Source: Corynespora cassiicola | Taxonomy: Eukaryota > Ascomycota > Dothideomycetes > Pleosporales > Corynesporascaceae | Length of the DNA: 64,000 nt | Assembly: GCA_022059125.1 (NCBI GenBank) | Contig: JAEUWY010000005.1 | Coordinates: forward strand, 5,704,001-5,768,000 | Reading direction: 5' to 3' | In this document: piece by piece, positions 22,014 to 33,408 of the stretch | Position numbering within the stretch: position 1 is the first letter of the stretch | Layout of the letters: each line of letters opens with the position of its first letter | Position numbers and translations under genes: made by a program | The notes under the pieces: model-generated | Seen by the model: the letters and a program-made list of their open reading frames with translations, nothing else | Database searches by the model: none | What the model was told of the DNA's origin: nothing

Positions 22014-22485
22014 TCAACAACAGCATCCATTCGGAATACAAACACAGGCATTCGGATCCCAGCTCCCCTTGCACGGACACTCAACACACGGCATCAACCC
22101 GGCATCCGCCGAGCCATCATCGGCGACCTGAACCTCGCGCGTCCTGCGCTCGAGCGAAACCTGCACTCCACGATCAACATCTTGTCCTGATCTATTCCTG
22201 GGCTCGTTCGTGCCTGCGCAGCAGCACGCAAGGCGAGTGCCGCGCGAACAGGACGCGATGATTGAAAAAAAAAGGGTGAGGCTGGGCTGGGCCGAGCCAT
22301 GTCTTGTCGCGTGGTGATCGGCACATGTGCGTGATAAAAGGTGGGGAAGGGGTGGGAAGGGGAAATGATGTGCGGGTATCCAAGGGGGGGGGGGGGGAAG
22401 GGGCGAGGAGGGGACATACCGCAGCGGGAGAGGCGAGCACTAGGGCGGCTGAGAGGAAGGTAGCGATGACAATGGAGAATTTCAT
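22014..22485 (-). CDS. small cysteine-rich secreted protein, splice junction unresolved
   Basis: Exon 1, 22485-22420, encodes a clear 22-residue signal peptide (MKFSIVIATFLSAALVLASPAA) and ends at a gtatgt donor. About 200 nt further on, a frame ending at 22014 encodes a Cys-rich tail, MPCVECPCKGSWDPNACVCIPNGCCC split by the stop, with eight cysteines in its last ~25 residues. The obvious acceptor (gcgcag, exon from 22213) is out of phase with that donor by one base. A gag acceptor at 22203 would keep the frame and give a protein of about 85 residues. So either the acceptor is unusual, a small exon is missed, or an error or mutation is present. A TATA box lies ~185 bases upstream of the ATG. 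The likely role is an extracellular Cys-rich peptide (effector, antimicrobial or surface protein); this is inference. Confidence 0.5.
22384..22397 (+). repeat. homopolymer run of 14 G
   Basis: Fourteen consecutive G bases lie inside the presumed intron of the cysteine-rich protein gene. This is a typical site of length error in sequencing, but it would not alter the coding frame if it is intronic. Confidence 0.9.
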
Positions 22486-22666
22486 GGCTGAGGGTCTGTT
22501 CTGATGTCGGTTCGCTTGGGAGGGAGGAGTGCTGGAATGTTGGTATGCTATTCTTTGCTTTTGTTGGTCGGATCGGTGGGCGAGTCGTTGCTGCTGCTGC
22601 TGGTAGAAGGGGCCTTGTTTGTGTTGATGGCCCTTTCAACGCACCGGGCTAGGGGAAGATCGGCGG

Positions 22667-22673
22667 CTTTATA
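22667..22673 (-). promoter_or_regulatory. TATA box of the cysteine-rich secreted protein gene
   Basis: TATAAAG on the minus strand, about 185 bases upstream of the ATG at 22485, fits a core promoter for a small, strongly expressed secreted protein. Confidence 0.4.
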
Positions 22674-22679
22674 TGAACG

Positions 22680-25588
22680 AGTGTAGGGATCCAAGGTGAG
22701 CCCGGACGTGACGTCCCCACGAGCGGTTGAAGAAGAGAGGGTGGTGGACATGACGGATGCGGGCTTGCGGTAAAGTTCGCTTGATTGCCGCTAGTGTTCT
22801 TTCTTTGTGAGTAGCGAACAGAGTAAAGGGGCGCTAGAGAGCTGGACACGGTGTGGACCCTGTTAGGTATGCGGAGATGCTTCGAGTTGTTAGTCGGGCG
22901 TATCTTAACGCGCGACTAAGTGAATGTGGCTTCGAAGATACGAAGTGTTCCAGCCTCGCGACACTTGGTATGCGGCTCGATCGAGGGATTGATTGGAGCA
23001 ATGTATTGAACAATCTGGAGGTTTAAGGTTTAGTGCTTCGCGAAAGGTGGGCTTCCGTTTCTGTCCTCTTCTCCCAAACGTGCATGCTGCACAGGGACTC
23101 GAGGCAGGGAGTGATTTGGACATGGTCCGAAGCTGGTACCGAATTGGCTGGGAAAACGGGGTTTGGTCGATGCATTTATCGGCGTATGGTGATAAGTCAC
23201 GGATGAATGCGGCGTGAAAAGCCGGTTTTGAGTATGCTTATTCGAGGGCTCTAATGCTACCGGGTATGATTTATCCTCGTCGGCCCGGGAATTGCAAGAT
23301 TCGTATATATACAAGGGTCTTCGGCTCTTTAGCAACCTCAATGCAGGCTGGAGCATTTGTAACTCTGCCTTGGGACGTGGATAGACGAGTCTGCGTGATT
23401 GCAAGATGGTAAAGATGGCCATGGTTGGGCGAAGCAGGCTCCTGATATATTAAGGTCGAACAACATGGGTTAGTCCAGAGACTTGATATTGCCCAGCGTC
23501 CCGCGAACCGGGCAGGGCAAGTGTTAGTTCTCGCGTATGCATATAGGCATGTATCGGATCTGCAAGTACTATGGAGCATTTTCTGGCGAAACTTGATCTG
23601 GACTTGCTGGGCGTCTCAGAACCTGCAAGCGTAACGCAAGCCGTACTTTTGTGACCTAACAGGGTAAGCAAAGTGACACTGGCATGTGTAAAGCGTTGCT
23701 TTATCCGTCCGTCCTAACTCGGCGGTGTAGACCTCTAGCCGAAATAAGCAAAGGGTCGGTGAATGTGTCCAAAGCACCGAAGTTTAGCAGCATGTCCACG
23801 AAGGGTGATCTCAGACGAATTAGCCTAGCCGGTAGACCCTTCGGTCAGAAATGAGAAGCCACGAGGCCGAAATTTACACCAGAGGTAGGGCCAGGCTCTT
23901 GGCGACGCTTTTTGCGCATATGGCCGTAATGGCCACGGGCGCCGTGACGGGGATTCTCCAGGTCCGGCGGCATCTACCTAGGTAGAAAGCGAAGATGTGG
24001 TTAATTGACCCTGCCACGTGCAGTCGCGCCCCGAGCCCCGCGTGTAGAGCGGACGCGTCCTGGCGGTCGAAAAAAAGCAAGCCCTCGGGCCCGTTGCTAG
24101 TCTTGGGTGGCAGAGGCCGTCGTCATTTCCGACACGCTACCAGGTACGCGGATGTGAGGCGTTGACAAGACTAGAGGCGTGCCGATCAACGGACTTTGCG
24201 ATTTCATCAAACGGGCAATGGAGATGTTCAAAAAGCACGCACAGGATAGGCCCGATAGAAGCTGGGCCGGGCACCTTCTCGAAGAACACGCCAGATTTGA
24301 CAGAGCCCAAGATGGGTCGGCACGTCACGCCGTGGGTCTGGAGGCAGGTGAGTGAAGCGTACGGCCCGTCGCGTAGGCAGAGATGCCCATGGCGGGTCCA
24401 GATATCGTCCGACCGAGGAGCAGAGGCAGCCCAAAGCGCCCAAAGAGCGGTGCGCGATGCCACAGAGGCAAACACGTGTTCGATGGCAGCAGATTTGACA
24501 GGCGAGGAAATCTCCCAGCCACCTCAATCGCAGGTGGACGGGAGATAGGCAAATCTGGAATATTGGGTGTGATCGCGATACCGATCGTATGAGTGGAGAG
24601 GGAGTTGCCGGCGTACCCTGGTGGAGGAGTCGGCGCAACGTCCAAGGCGGCGTGCAGTCGGGTGTAACCCCACGCAGGCTAGCGATTCGAGGACATTGCA
24701 GTGCGGTGGACGGTGGTGGAAACGGCCGGCCAGACGCCGATGGGCGGATGGGCAATGGGCGATGGGGTGGGTGGTTTGGGCAGAGGATGCGGCGTCCCGA
24801 TGCAGCCGCGAGCTCAGCCATCGCATCCTCGCATGGCCGCATGGCGGGCTTATCTGGCAGGCAGACGGGCCAAACAAGAAATGGCATGCCTGGGGACGCG
24901 AGCGGGTTACGCGTGCAAGCCGTCAGCCTCGCTCGCTCGCGGCCGGACACGGGATACGGGCTACGGCTACAGGTTACGGCCGTGGCATGTCCCGCATGGG
25001 CTGCATGCCCGCACGGCGAGAGACGATAGGGGACAGGGCAAGGGTCGGCACACCAGCCACCGGCCGAATCAGGGCGAGCAGCTGCGAACGCATGCGCAAT
25101 CGAGTAATGGGGGCGCCAGATGGAATTAGAAACCTGTGTTTCGCGTCCCTCCCAGGCCTGCAAGGTACACTGGAGATCCGGGGCGGCGCGTGTTCGCTGA
25201 TTCGCGCGGGGCCTTCCCAGCTCGCAGCAGCCGGCGGCCGCGTCGTGAGGCTGGGGACCAGCCACACCAAAGCCGCCCGCAACAACAAAACATACACAGC
25301 CCGTCCCCCGACCAGCTGCAGAGCTCCACTCCCGCCGTCATCACCCTGGGCCAATGCGCCCTGTCCTTCTTTTGTATCCGCCGACTCGCTCCACCAGTCT
25401 GCCCGTCTCTCTCTGCCCCTCTGGCCCTCTGGCTCTCTGCCCCTCCCTCTGCCCTTCCCATTCGCAGCGTATGACAAGCATCGCCGCGCACCAAGGCTGC
25501 TTGCGCGGCTTCGACACCCCACCACGCCCAGGCCCTCCCTCTCTTCGCTCCTCTGCACTGATCGCTCTCTCCTGAAATCCCGCCCACC
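22680..25588. other. 2.9-kb intergenic region, no gene seen
   Basis: No frame here has recognisable domains. Long overlapping frames on both strands at 24.2-25.7 kb (two of 345 codons, antisense to each other) reflect GC-rich sequence without stops rather than coding. The last few hundred bases are pyrimidine-rich on the plus strand, as expected for the promoter and 5' leader of the C2-domain gene starting at 25589. Confidence 0.5.
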
Positions 25589-28535
25589 ATGGCCGCAAAG
25601 ACTGCCAGAATGGCAACCTTGGGCGGCATGCACACGTCCGGCATCTTCTCCGACATGACCGTCGACGGCCCCATCATCGGCACCTTGGTCGCCATCATGG
25701 ACCGCGCAAAGAACCTCCCCAACCGCCGCTCCATGGGCAAGCAGGACCCCTACTGCGCTGCTCGCCTGGGTAAGGAGGCCAAAAAGACAAACACTGACAA
25801 GCGTGGCGGCCAGACGCCCAAGTGGTGAGCAATGCGCCCCGTCCCACTTCGCCTTGCTTTGTACTGACAGACGCCACAGGGACCAGGAATTGCGCTTTAC
25901 AGTCCATGACTCGGCCGACTACCACCAGCTCAAGGTCTCCGTCTTCAACGACGACAAGAAGACGGAACTCATTGGCGAGACGTGGATCAGCCTCGAGGCC
26001 GTCATCACTCCCGGCGGCGGCCAGAGTGACACCTGGCATGGCCTTAACTGCAAGGGCAAGTATGCCGGTGAGATCCGCATTGAACTCACCTTCTACGATA
26101 CGCGTCCAAAGGTAGAGAAGGCTCTAGTCGAGAAAAAGAAGGAGAGCACTCGACCAGAGGGCAGTCCTGCTGTGGGAGGTCCGCGAGAGAGCACAGCCGT
26201 GAAGCGCAGGCCACTGCCCTCGGATCCCACGGGAGCTTCTCCCTCGCCCGTACACACGCCCGAGCACCGTGGCCTGCAGGGGAGAGAGGCAGGTCCGCGC
26301 ACATACGGTACTCCCCGTTCACGACAGAACGAGCACACTCCCACGTCTCAGCGCCGGAGCCACCACCCGGAGACCCCCCAGCGCCGGCCGCTTCCAGACG
26401 GTTCGCCCTTGAACGGGACGCCCGCCTCGAACAATCACACTCCTCAGCACCAGCAGCGTACAATAGAGCAGGACCCGTACAGCACACCTCCCAACCCGCG
26501 AGCATCGAACGCAAGCTTACAGCATTACAACGACGATGGCTTCGACATGTCGTACACTGCTCCAAAGCCATATGAAGTGCAGCCCGTTGACCCCGTGCCT
26601 CAACATGCTAGAGATCCAGGCCATCGGACCATGTCGCAAGATGACTTTCGCTCTTCTCGTGGCCACGGCCAAGCTCCTCCTGTCGATATGGCTCACTCTT
26701 ATTCTGCACCAACCATCCCAACGCACAACCCTTATGATCCCCCGCCTCCACAGGCTGCTTATTCTCAGCAAATGGAGCTTTATTCGGGCGGTGCACATGT
26801 CCAGCAGTCAAGAGAATACTCTACGAACCCATACGATGACCCCTCCTACCATGTCGAGCCTCTTCGCATGAGTCGCAACAAGCGTAGCAACGACCCCCTG
26901 CCTCCCCAGGACCTGTACCAAGGTGACCCACATACTCAATATAGCCAATACGCCTCGCACGGACGGTCTCAGAGCGCAATGCAACCCACGGTCGAGGATG
27001 AAGATGATCCCCCTCCACCGCCGCCAGTGCACAGGCGCGATGCGAATACGATCGCTCAGCACCACCAGCAGCAGCCTCCTTCTGGCTACCACGGCGATGC
27101 TCCAGCACCCCTCAGCCTTTCTAGGTACCGAGAGGAACCTGCGTACAATGGTTACGATTCGCCTCCCCAGCCATATGGTGCAAATGAGTACGCACCTGCA
27201 TCAGGTAGAGAGCGGGGATACACCCATCCACGCGTCTCTCAGCAGCCAACCAGTCGGCCCGTATCTCGTGATATCATGGTACCATCCCCACTCCGACAGG
27301 AGACATCGGTCATCCCAGCTTCTCTAGTTGCTGGATACGATGCGTCCCGTCAAAATCGAGATTCGGCTGCTTACCAGACACCACCCTCTTACGAGACGCC
27401 TCCCCGACTGCGACAACAATCAGAGCCTGACTTCCGGGGTCCTCCGCAGTATGAAACCCCGCTTCAACCTATCCAACCACATCAATTGGTTCACCATCAG
27501 TCAATGCCGCTGACGCAGTCTCCACACTACTATCCTCATGCGCCTCCAGAGGAGCCGAGTCGGACTTCACCTGTGCATGATCCGACCCCACTCATCAAGC
27601 CTCGTGCCGTGAGCCCAAGCGTTAGCCCCGACCATTCGTACAGTCTTGTTGATAACCGCACCGCCAGAGCACCAGTCCGCAGCATGCCAACGCGCAAATC
27701 GGTTTCTCCTCGGCCCCCACCCAGTACTGATACTGGAGAGCGACGACTATCGGGTGTACCTTTCAACCCCGACAGTTTTGACGTGCTGAACCCAACACTG
27801 TCCCGTAATGCCAATGCCAGTGGCATTGAGGATGAGCGCCCCGGAAGCAGCATGGAGATGAATGACAAGGGCCAGATCGTTACATTCAGCGGCCGTGTCG
27901 TCGACGCATCAGACCATCTTCCGGTTGATAGCTGGGCCCCCGAGCCTGAGCCCAAAGCTGGCGAAAAGGAACGTCCTGTACGTACAAGGCCTGGCCTCAC
28001 AGGAGCTCGAGATCTCGAGGCAGCCAAGCAGCGAGAGGAGAAATATCGCAGAGATCGTGTAGAGCGTGACCGAATCCGAGACGCAGCGATGGTAAGCTTC
28101 GGTGTTGCCGATACTCCCAGCAATGCTCTGGTGACTACGAGGAGTCCGTACAACAACCCGAACCCGCCAGCAAGCTCCAATGCTCTTGTATTGGCTGGAT
28201 CCAATACTGGATCGCCTGGTTCTGGAGGCCGTAACAGGCTCCAGAAACGCGGGCAGAGACCAGTGTCAGCTTATGACATCCCTCAAGGACACACGCCGCC
28301 TTCGAACATTCCTGCTCCAAACACCCAGGTTCTCCGAGAGCGAGAGAACGTTGGCGGGTACGGTGGAAGGCACGCAGCGCCCCCCATCCCAGCAAAGATC
28401 CCACTCGATCCACACTATGCACCCCAATCCGAAGATATGTCTGCGTTGAGCCTCGAACTCCAGTCGATTGATATTGGACCTGGTGGCGGAGGTGGACGAA
28501 GAAACCGTGGGACTGCAAGACGCTATGGATTCTAA
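25589..28535 (+). CDS. C2-domain protein, Inn1/Fic1-like cytokinesis factor
   Basis: Two exons, 25589-25824 and 25880-28535 (55-nt GT-AG intron, phase 2), give about 963 residues. The start has a strong CCACC-ATG context. Residues ~28-160 form a C2 domain: GTLVAIMDRAKNLPNRRSMGKQDPYC, then WDQELRFTVHDSADY and a GETWISLEAVI strand. The rest is disordered and rich in Pro, Gln and Tyr, with many PxxP motifs. This is the layout of budding yeast Inn1 and fission yeast Fic1, which act at the contractile ring, where the C2 domain promotes membrane ingression and PxxP motifs bind SH3 proteins such as Hof1/Cdc15. The large size is normal for filamentous-fungal versions. The C2 call is firm; the specific cytokinesis role comes from architecture. 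Confidence 0.8.
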
Positions 28536-29205
28536 AAACTTCTTTGACACATGTAAGTGACGCTCCACTATGGGTTTGGAGTTTTTGTGTATATTATAGA
28601 TGTGGGGCGGCGGGCTTTTTAATCGATTTAGCAGATTCTTTTCGACTCTGGCTCGATGTCTTGGCCGACTATCGTGGCGGACACGTCAGAGCAGCCTCTC
28701 CTGGGGCGCATTTTGTACTTTCAAGAGCCGTTTGGCCTATTCAGATATATGATACCAAGACTCTTCTTTTTTCCTTCATGTCTCTGTTCTTCGTTGGCGT
28801 TGGTGCTGTGATTTCCTTCTATTCCGACCCCACAACAGGCACGCGACAGCAACGGCACCATTTGCAGCCGCGATCTCGGAACCCAGACCGAAACTAGCAA
28901 ATCTTCGATCCATCTACCTTCCCAAAGTAAGTCTCCACAATTTCTGCCTCACACAATGCTCAATTGGGAGTGGAGATGCGGGCTCTAAGATGAGGTCTTC
29001 GTGACGTCAATCCAAGGGTCCACCATTCTTTCATCATCGCTCGAAGGGTTTTGCACCAGCCATATAAATATAGCAAGCCTACTGTTTCTCACACTTCCTT
29101 ATCCAACCATCCTCACGATACCCAGAGTTTCCAGTCACATACCGTGTTTAATTTCAGGAGACGAAACCCCTTCTCACCAATCAGATTCATACACACCAAG
29201 CCATA
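28536..29205. other. intergenic region with promoter
   Basis: Some 670 bases hold the 3' end of the C2-domain gene and the promoter of the small gene at 29206. Nothing coding is seen. Confidence 0.5.
29063..29070 (+). promoter_or_regulatory. TATA box upstream of the small hydrophilic protein gene
   Basis: TATAAATA lies ~140 bases before the ATG at 29206, a plausible distance for a fungal core promoter with a short 5' leader. Confidence 0.4.
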
Positions 29206-29818
29206 ATGTCCCAAGCATACAAGAACGTCGACCCCCTCGAGATCGCCAAGCAGGCAGAGGCAGACCTGAACTCCAAGGCCGCAAAGCAGGGCCACGATCT
29301 CACGGGTACCGCCAGGGGCGCACATGGAGCTTCTGATTCGAGTACGGCGCCCCCTCTCCTGCCACAACCCCGAGCTCAACTCGCAACCCCACCTATTATG
29401 AAAGACGAAGGAAGCTAACCCAACTCCCCTACCTACAGCCAAAGAATCCGGCGTTGACGAGTCCGTCCGCGGAAAATTCCCCGGCGCAGACGTGACCTAC
29501 GGCTCCGCAGCCTCGGGCGCAGGCGACAACCGCGACATCCCGCTCGAGGAGGGCGGTGGCATCAACCCCGTTACTGGACAGTAAGACCCCCGATCTGTGA
29601 TTCCTACTCTTACTCTTATATTTTTTTCTTCTTTTAACTCCGCATTCTGAGGTAAAAAGGTTTGGATGCTGACGCGTGGTTCTTTCTGTAGGCCCTACAA
29701 GGCACGCGACTTCGAGGGCGAGGGCGGGCCCGAGGACAAGGCCAGGATCCATGCTGAGGAGAACCCGGGCGCGAATGATGTGCGGGAAAACATTAGGCAG
29801 GGTCGGGATATCAAGTAG
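29206..29818 (+). CDS. small conserved hydrophilic protein, function unknown
   Basis: Three exons, 29206-29341, 29439-29580 and 29692-29818, with GT-AG introns of 97 and 111 nt, give about 134 residues. The product is hydrophilic and Gly/Asp/Glu/Lys-rich, without signal peptide or membrane segment. Blocks such as DESVRGKFPGADVTYGSAASG, split here as two conserved-looking segments, and INPVTGQPYKARDFEG have the look of a conserved fungal family, probably intrinsically disordered. It resembles small stress- or development-induced hydrophilic proteins, but I cannot assign a function. A TATA box ~140 bases upstream supports a regulated, abundant transcript. Confidence 0.72.
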
Positions 29819-30443
29819 ATGATGGCCTGAGGAAAGGAAAGGAAAAGGAAAGAAAAGAAACATTTTTGTCACGAGGCTCATGATTAGATGAATCAATCAA
29901 TCGTAATGCAAACGTACGCCTTTTTTTTTCATCATTCTGACTGCGTGTGCGGTGCATTCTAACTGTTTGTGGGGCTCATTGTTTTTGTCCAAGTTAATGA
30001 GCATTGGTAATTGTTCAAGCCTTGAGATGGGACATATAGATCTGTAGTCCTAAAGGTCCCAACTCACGGCAATCAAACACTTCACAATCCATGTGATTGG
30101 CATTTCATATGCATTCATCCCGTCGTCCCATCATAAGCATTATAATTAATCTACCTAGAAGTGGATATCTTCGAACAAACCGCAAGCCCCTCTCCTTCCC
30201 CCAAAACATCTTCACTCACCCAAAGTTGCTAAAAAAAACACCAATTTTCGGACAAGACAAACGGAAAGAAGAATACGAAGAAGCAATCGGGACAGACATC
30301 CCCAAGTCAGCCAGCCACGTGGTATCAAACTCCGGACCTCCAAGTTCTAGATTCGATCGCGCGGTCCATCCTGATAGACGGGTACACATCCAGACATGAT
30401 TCGTGTACGGTATGAGAATTTCGAGACGCAAAAGGGTTCCTCC
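29819..30443. other. convergent intergenic gap
   Basis: This gap is between the stops of the small plus-strand gene and the minus-strand channel gene. Purine-rich runs (aaaggaaaaggaaag) follow the plus-strand stop. No gene is seen. Confidence 0.5.
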
Positions 30444-33408
30444 CTAGTAGAGGATCTGCTCCTCGTAGATGGGGGCTTCGCGGGCCCGGCCATCCTCGAC
30501 GCCCTTCCAGTACACCTTGTTCTTCTCGTTGAAGGTGGCCTGCTCGTCGGTGATGTGCAGGCCCGGGACGGCCTTGGACGTGTTGCGGACCTCGCGCTCC
30601 GAGATGCCCATTTCGTCGTGGACGATCCAGACGACGGGGGTAGGGGACGTGACGGCGGGGTTGAAGAAGGCACGCTTCTGAATCTCCACGGGCAGAGGCT
30701 CCTGAGGCTGGTGGTAAAAGGGGTCGAGGGATTCGGAAAGGCTCGCGGTAGAGTTGCGCTCAGGATCAATGAACTTGCGGATGAAGGCGGGGATGCGGGT
30801 CGCCCGTGGGGGAGCAACTGGGGCGCTACCGTTAGTAGTAGAGGTGCCCTTCTCGGCTTCACCGTCAACTCCATTAAGACCGTTCTCAACGTGGTGGCGG
30901 GAGTTGGGCGTGGGGTCGTTGTACGCCAAGCGAGCCTCGTGGTTCCTAAGACCCCATCGAAGCGTAATGTGGAAGATGATGGTGATCAAGAGCAACAAGC
31001 ACTCGATAGCAAGCGGGCCGGCGGCATGGACGTTGTCACCAGTAGCGATGGCAAATAGACCGATCAAGCAACCCTCCGAGAGGTAAACGCCGGTCATGAG
31101 CTGCATCAAGGCACGCTGGTATGCGGCACCCTTGGTATCGATGTTGGTCTCGTATGTATAGAGGAAGTTGTACCGGAAAGCAATGTAGACCAGGGCGAAA
31201 CCGACGGTGGCGAAACCAAGCACCAAGGGAGCGATGCATGAATAGCTGAGGGCAATGACGCCCAAGTTGACCCACTTGGGGAACTCGGAGCCCCAAGCGG
31301 GGGCGGACAGCTTGGTGAGCTTGGTGAAGATGGCACGAGGGGTACTTCCAGGAAGGATACGACCGAGAAGGACGACCATGACGAACCCTCCAATGTTGAG
31401 CAAGGTGCCAGCGGCGGACGAGAGACCAAACAGGAGGAAGTAGTTGATGTAGAAGTTGGAAGCCTTGGGCAGGTTGTTCGACAAGAGAGTGAGCACACTG
31501 CCTGGGTTTTTGAGAACTTCATCAATGACGGTAGTCACGGCACCGGCTGCCGTAGTGATGAGGAAGACTTGAATGACCTGGAAGGCAAAGTACCAGGACT
31601 GAGTCTGAAGCTCAATCTGAGACAGAGTGACCCAACCAGCGAGCTTGGCGCAAACTAAGTCGTGTTAGCAGGGCACAATATTAGGCCGGGATAGAGGACA
31701 TACGTCGGCAAATGATGGGCACCAAAGCCATGAGAACCGCAAGCATGATAACTGGAAGCAGACCGGTGATGACACCGAGGATGACAGTGGGAATGTCATT
31801 GATCCATTCCAACCACGTGAATCGCTCGGTCAAGTAGTTGATTTGAGAAACGGTACCGACGAAGGCAACTAGGTTACATTAGCATGGTTTGATGCAGGAT
31901 GAGAGCATTCTGACCTGGGATTGCGAAGAAGATGATCATGACGCTGATGAAGCCAGTGGCAATCAACCACCGTACCCAGAATTCAGGGCGGCCGATTCGA
32001 AGATTACCCCAAACGACTTCCTGGGGTACAACACCCAGCTGGCGGGCGGACATCTTGGAGTTGGGCTTGGTCTTTCGCTTTTGCATCATTTGCCATGCGT
32101 CTTGAGCGTGTTTCTGGGTGTCGAAAGTCAAGAAGACACCACCGACCAGATCAGCTTGGCCATTCCAGTGCTTGTCCTGCTCTTCCTGAATCTTGGGGAT
32201 AAGCTCGGCCAAGTGCTGTCGTCCGTACTCAATGGTGTCCACCTTCTTTCCAATAATGGGCTTGAGTCTGTGGGTCGGGCGATCCTTGGGATTAAGCCAC
32301 TTGGAGCCGTCCTCAGTTTCCTCTCCCTGGTATGCCTTCTTTCCCTTTTCGGCCTTGAGGCGGTTCTCATTGGCGTCCTTGGACAGCTGAATCTCGGCCT
32401 TTTCGAGCTGCAGGGCGGTTTCGTCGCGGTCATCCACCAATTCCTGCAGCTCCTTGCAGTCAGAAGCCACCCAAGCGTGCTTGACACCGGGGAACATTTC
32501 GAACAGGGCGCTCTGAGAGAGGTTCTTGGGGACACTCGTGAAGAGAATGGTCTTGGAGGAAAGACGGCTTGCACCCCATGTTGAACGGCGGTAGGCCTGG
32601 CGGAGGTTTACGGTGTAAAAGGACTCGCGAGCAATGATGACGAGGACCAGTCCTGGCTCGATTAGTCAATGCATTGGCACCGCAGGAGAAAAAAAACACA
32701 TACCCAAGAAGATGAAGGATACACCGGCGTGGGCATAGTAGCGGTTGACGTTGACGACATTGCTCATGGAGAGAATATCAAGCTGTCTGTTTCCGGCGCC
32801 GCCCTATGCCAATTAGCGCCATTACCATAGGGCCGAATGAGCAGCTTACCGTAGCATTGACTGGGAACAAGACGGGCCATGTGACGAGGCAGCCAATGAA
32901 GCAGATGACGACGATTAGTTTGAAGTAGCGGACAAACAGATAGCCATCGATGGACTGGTGGTCGAGGATGTACTCGTCCTTGATGCGGCGGAAGTCGCCG
33001 ATCCAGCCAAAGAGGCTGTTGCTAGGGGCGGGTGTCTTGCGCCTGCGCCATGATTAGTGCGTGTACGTGTGAGTGCGAGTGTGTGTGCGCGCGTGTGCGT
33101 ATGCGTGGTGCATGCGGGTAAACTTACTCCTCACCCAAGCTGTTAATGTAGGTCCTTGGCGCGTAGAGCCTGCGGAAATAGCGACGGAAGATCAAGAATA
33201 GGGAGACGAAGATGACAAAGGAGATCAAGGTAGGGACGAGGGTCGACACCAGGCCGGACGCCGAATTGGACTCGGGCTCATCTCTGCTGGAGCCGGGCTG
33301 GCCTTCTTGCTGTGTTTGCGATCAGCGCAGACTCGGGGGGACATTGACGCGACAGCAAAAAAACGCGGGCGGTGGACTTACTCTGCGCAACAGATGGGCA
33401 AGGGCCAT
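30444..33408 (-). CDS. CSC1/OSCA (RSN1-type) stress-gated cation channel
   Basis: Seven exons, 33408-33382, 33309-33128, 33042-32850, 32803-32704, 32652-31915, 31868-31704 and 31654-30444, all in phase, give about 871 residues. The N-terminal region has three membrane segments (first at ~28-50, second ~108-128, third following the RYYAHAG motif). A long cytoplasmic loop, starting at SKTILFTSVPKNLS and rich in Lys/Glu, follows. Then come the RSN1_7TM (DUF221) helices, including the FYINYFLLFGLSSAAGTLL segment. The C-terminus carries the PHM7_ext pattern (HDEMGISEREV, ITDEQATFNEKNKVYWKG). This family forms osmotic- or tension-gated, calcium-permeable cation channels (yeast Csc1, plant OSCA, animal TMEM63). 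It is probably in the plasma membrane or endomembranes. The first exon is only nine codons, chosen because its CCACC-ATG and donor join in frame. Confidence 0.9.

Noticed and set aside
24228..25658. Two 345-codon frames on opposite strands upstream of the C2-domain gene
   Set aside because: They overlap each other antisense, have no recognisable domain, and reflect GC-rich DNA poor in stop codons.
30300..30395. Possible tRNA-like sequence near the end of the channel gene
   Set aside because: A T-loop-like stretch is present, but no matching A box, acceptor stem or anticodon arm could be drawn.
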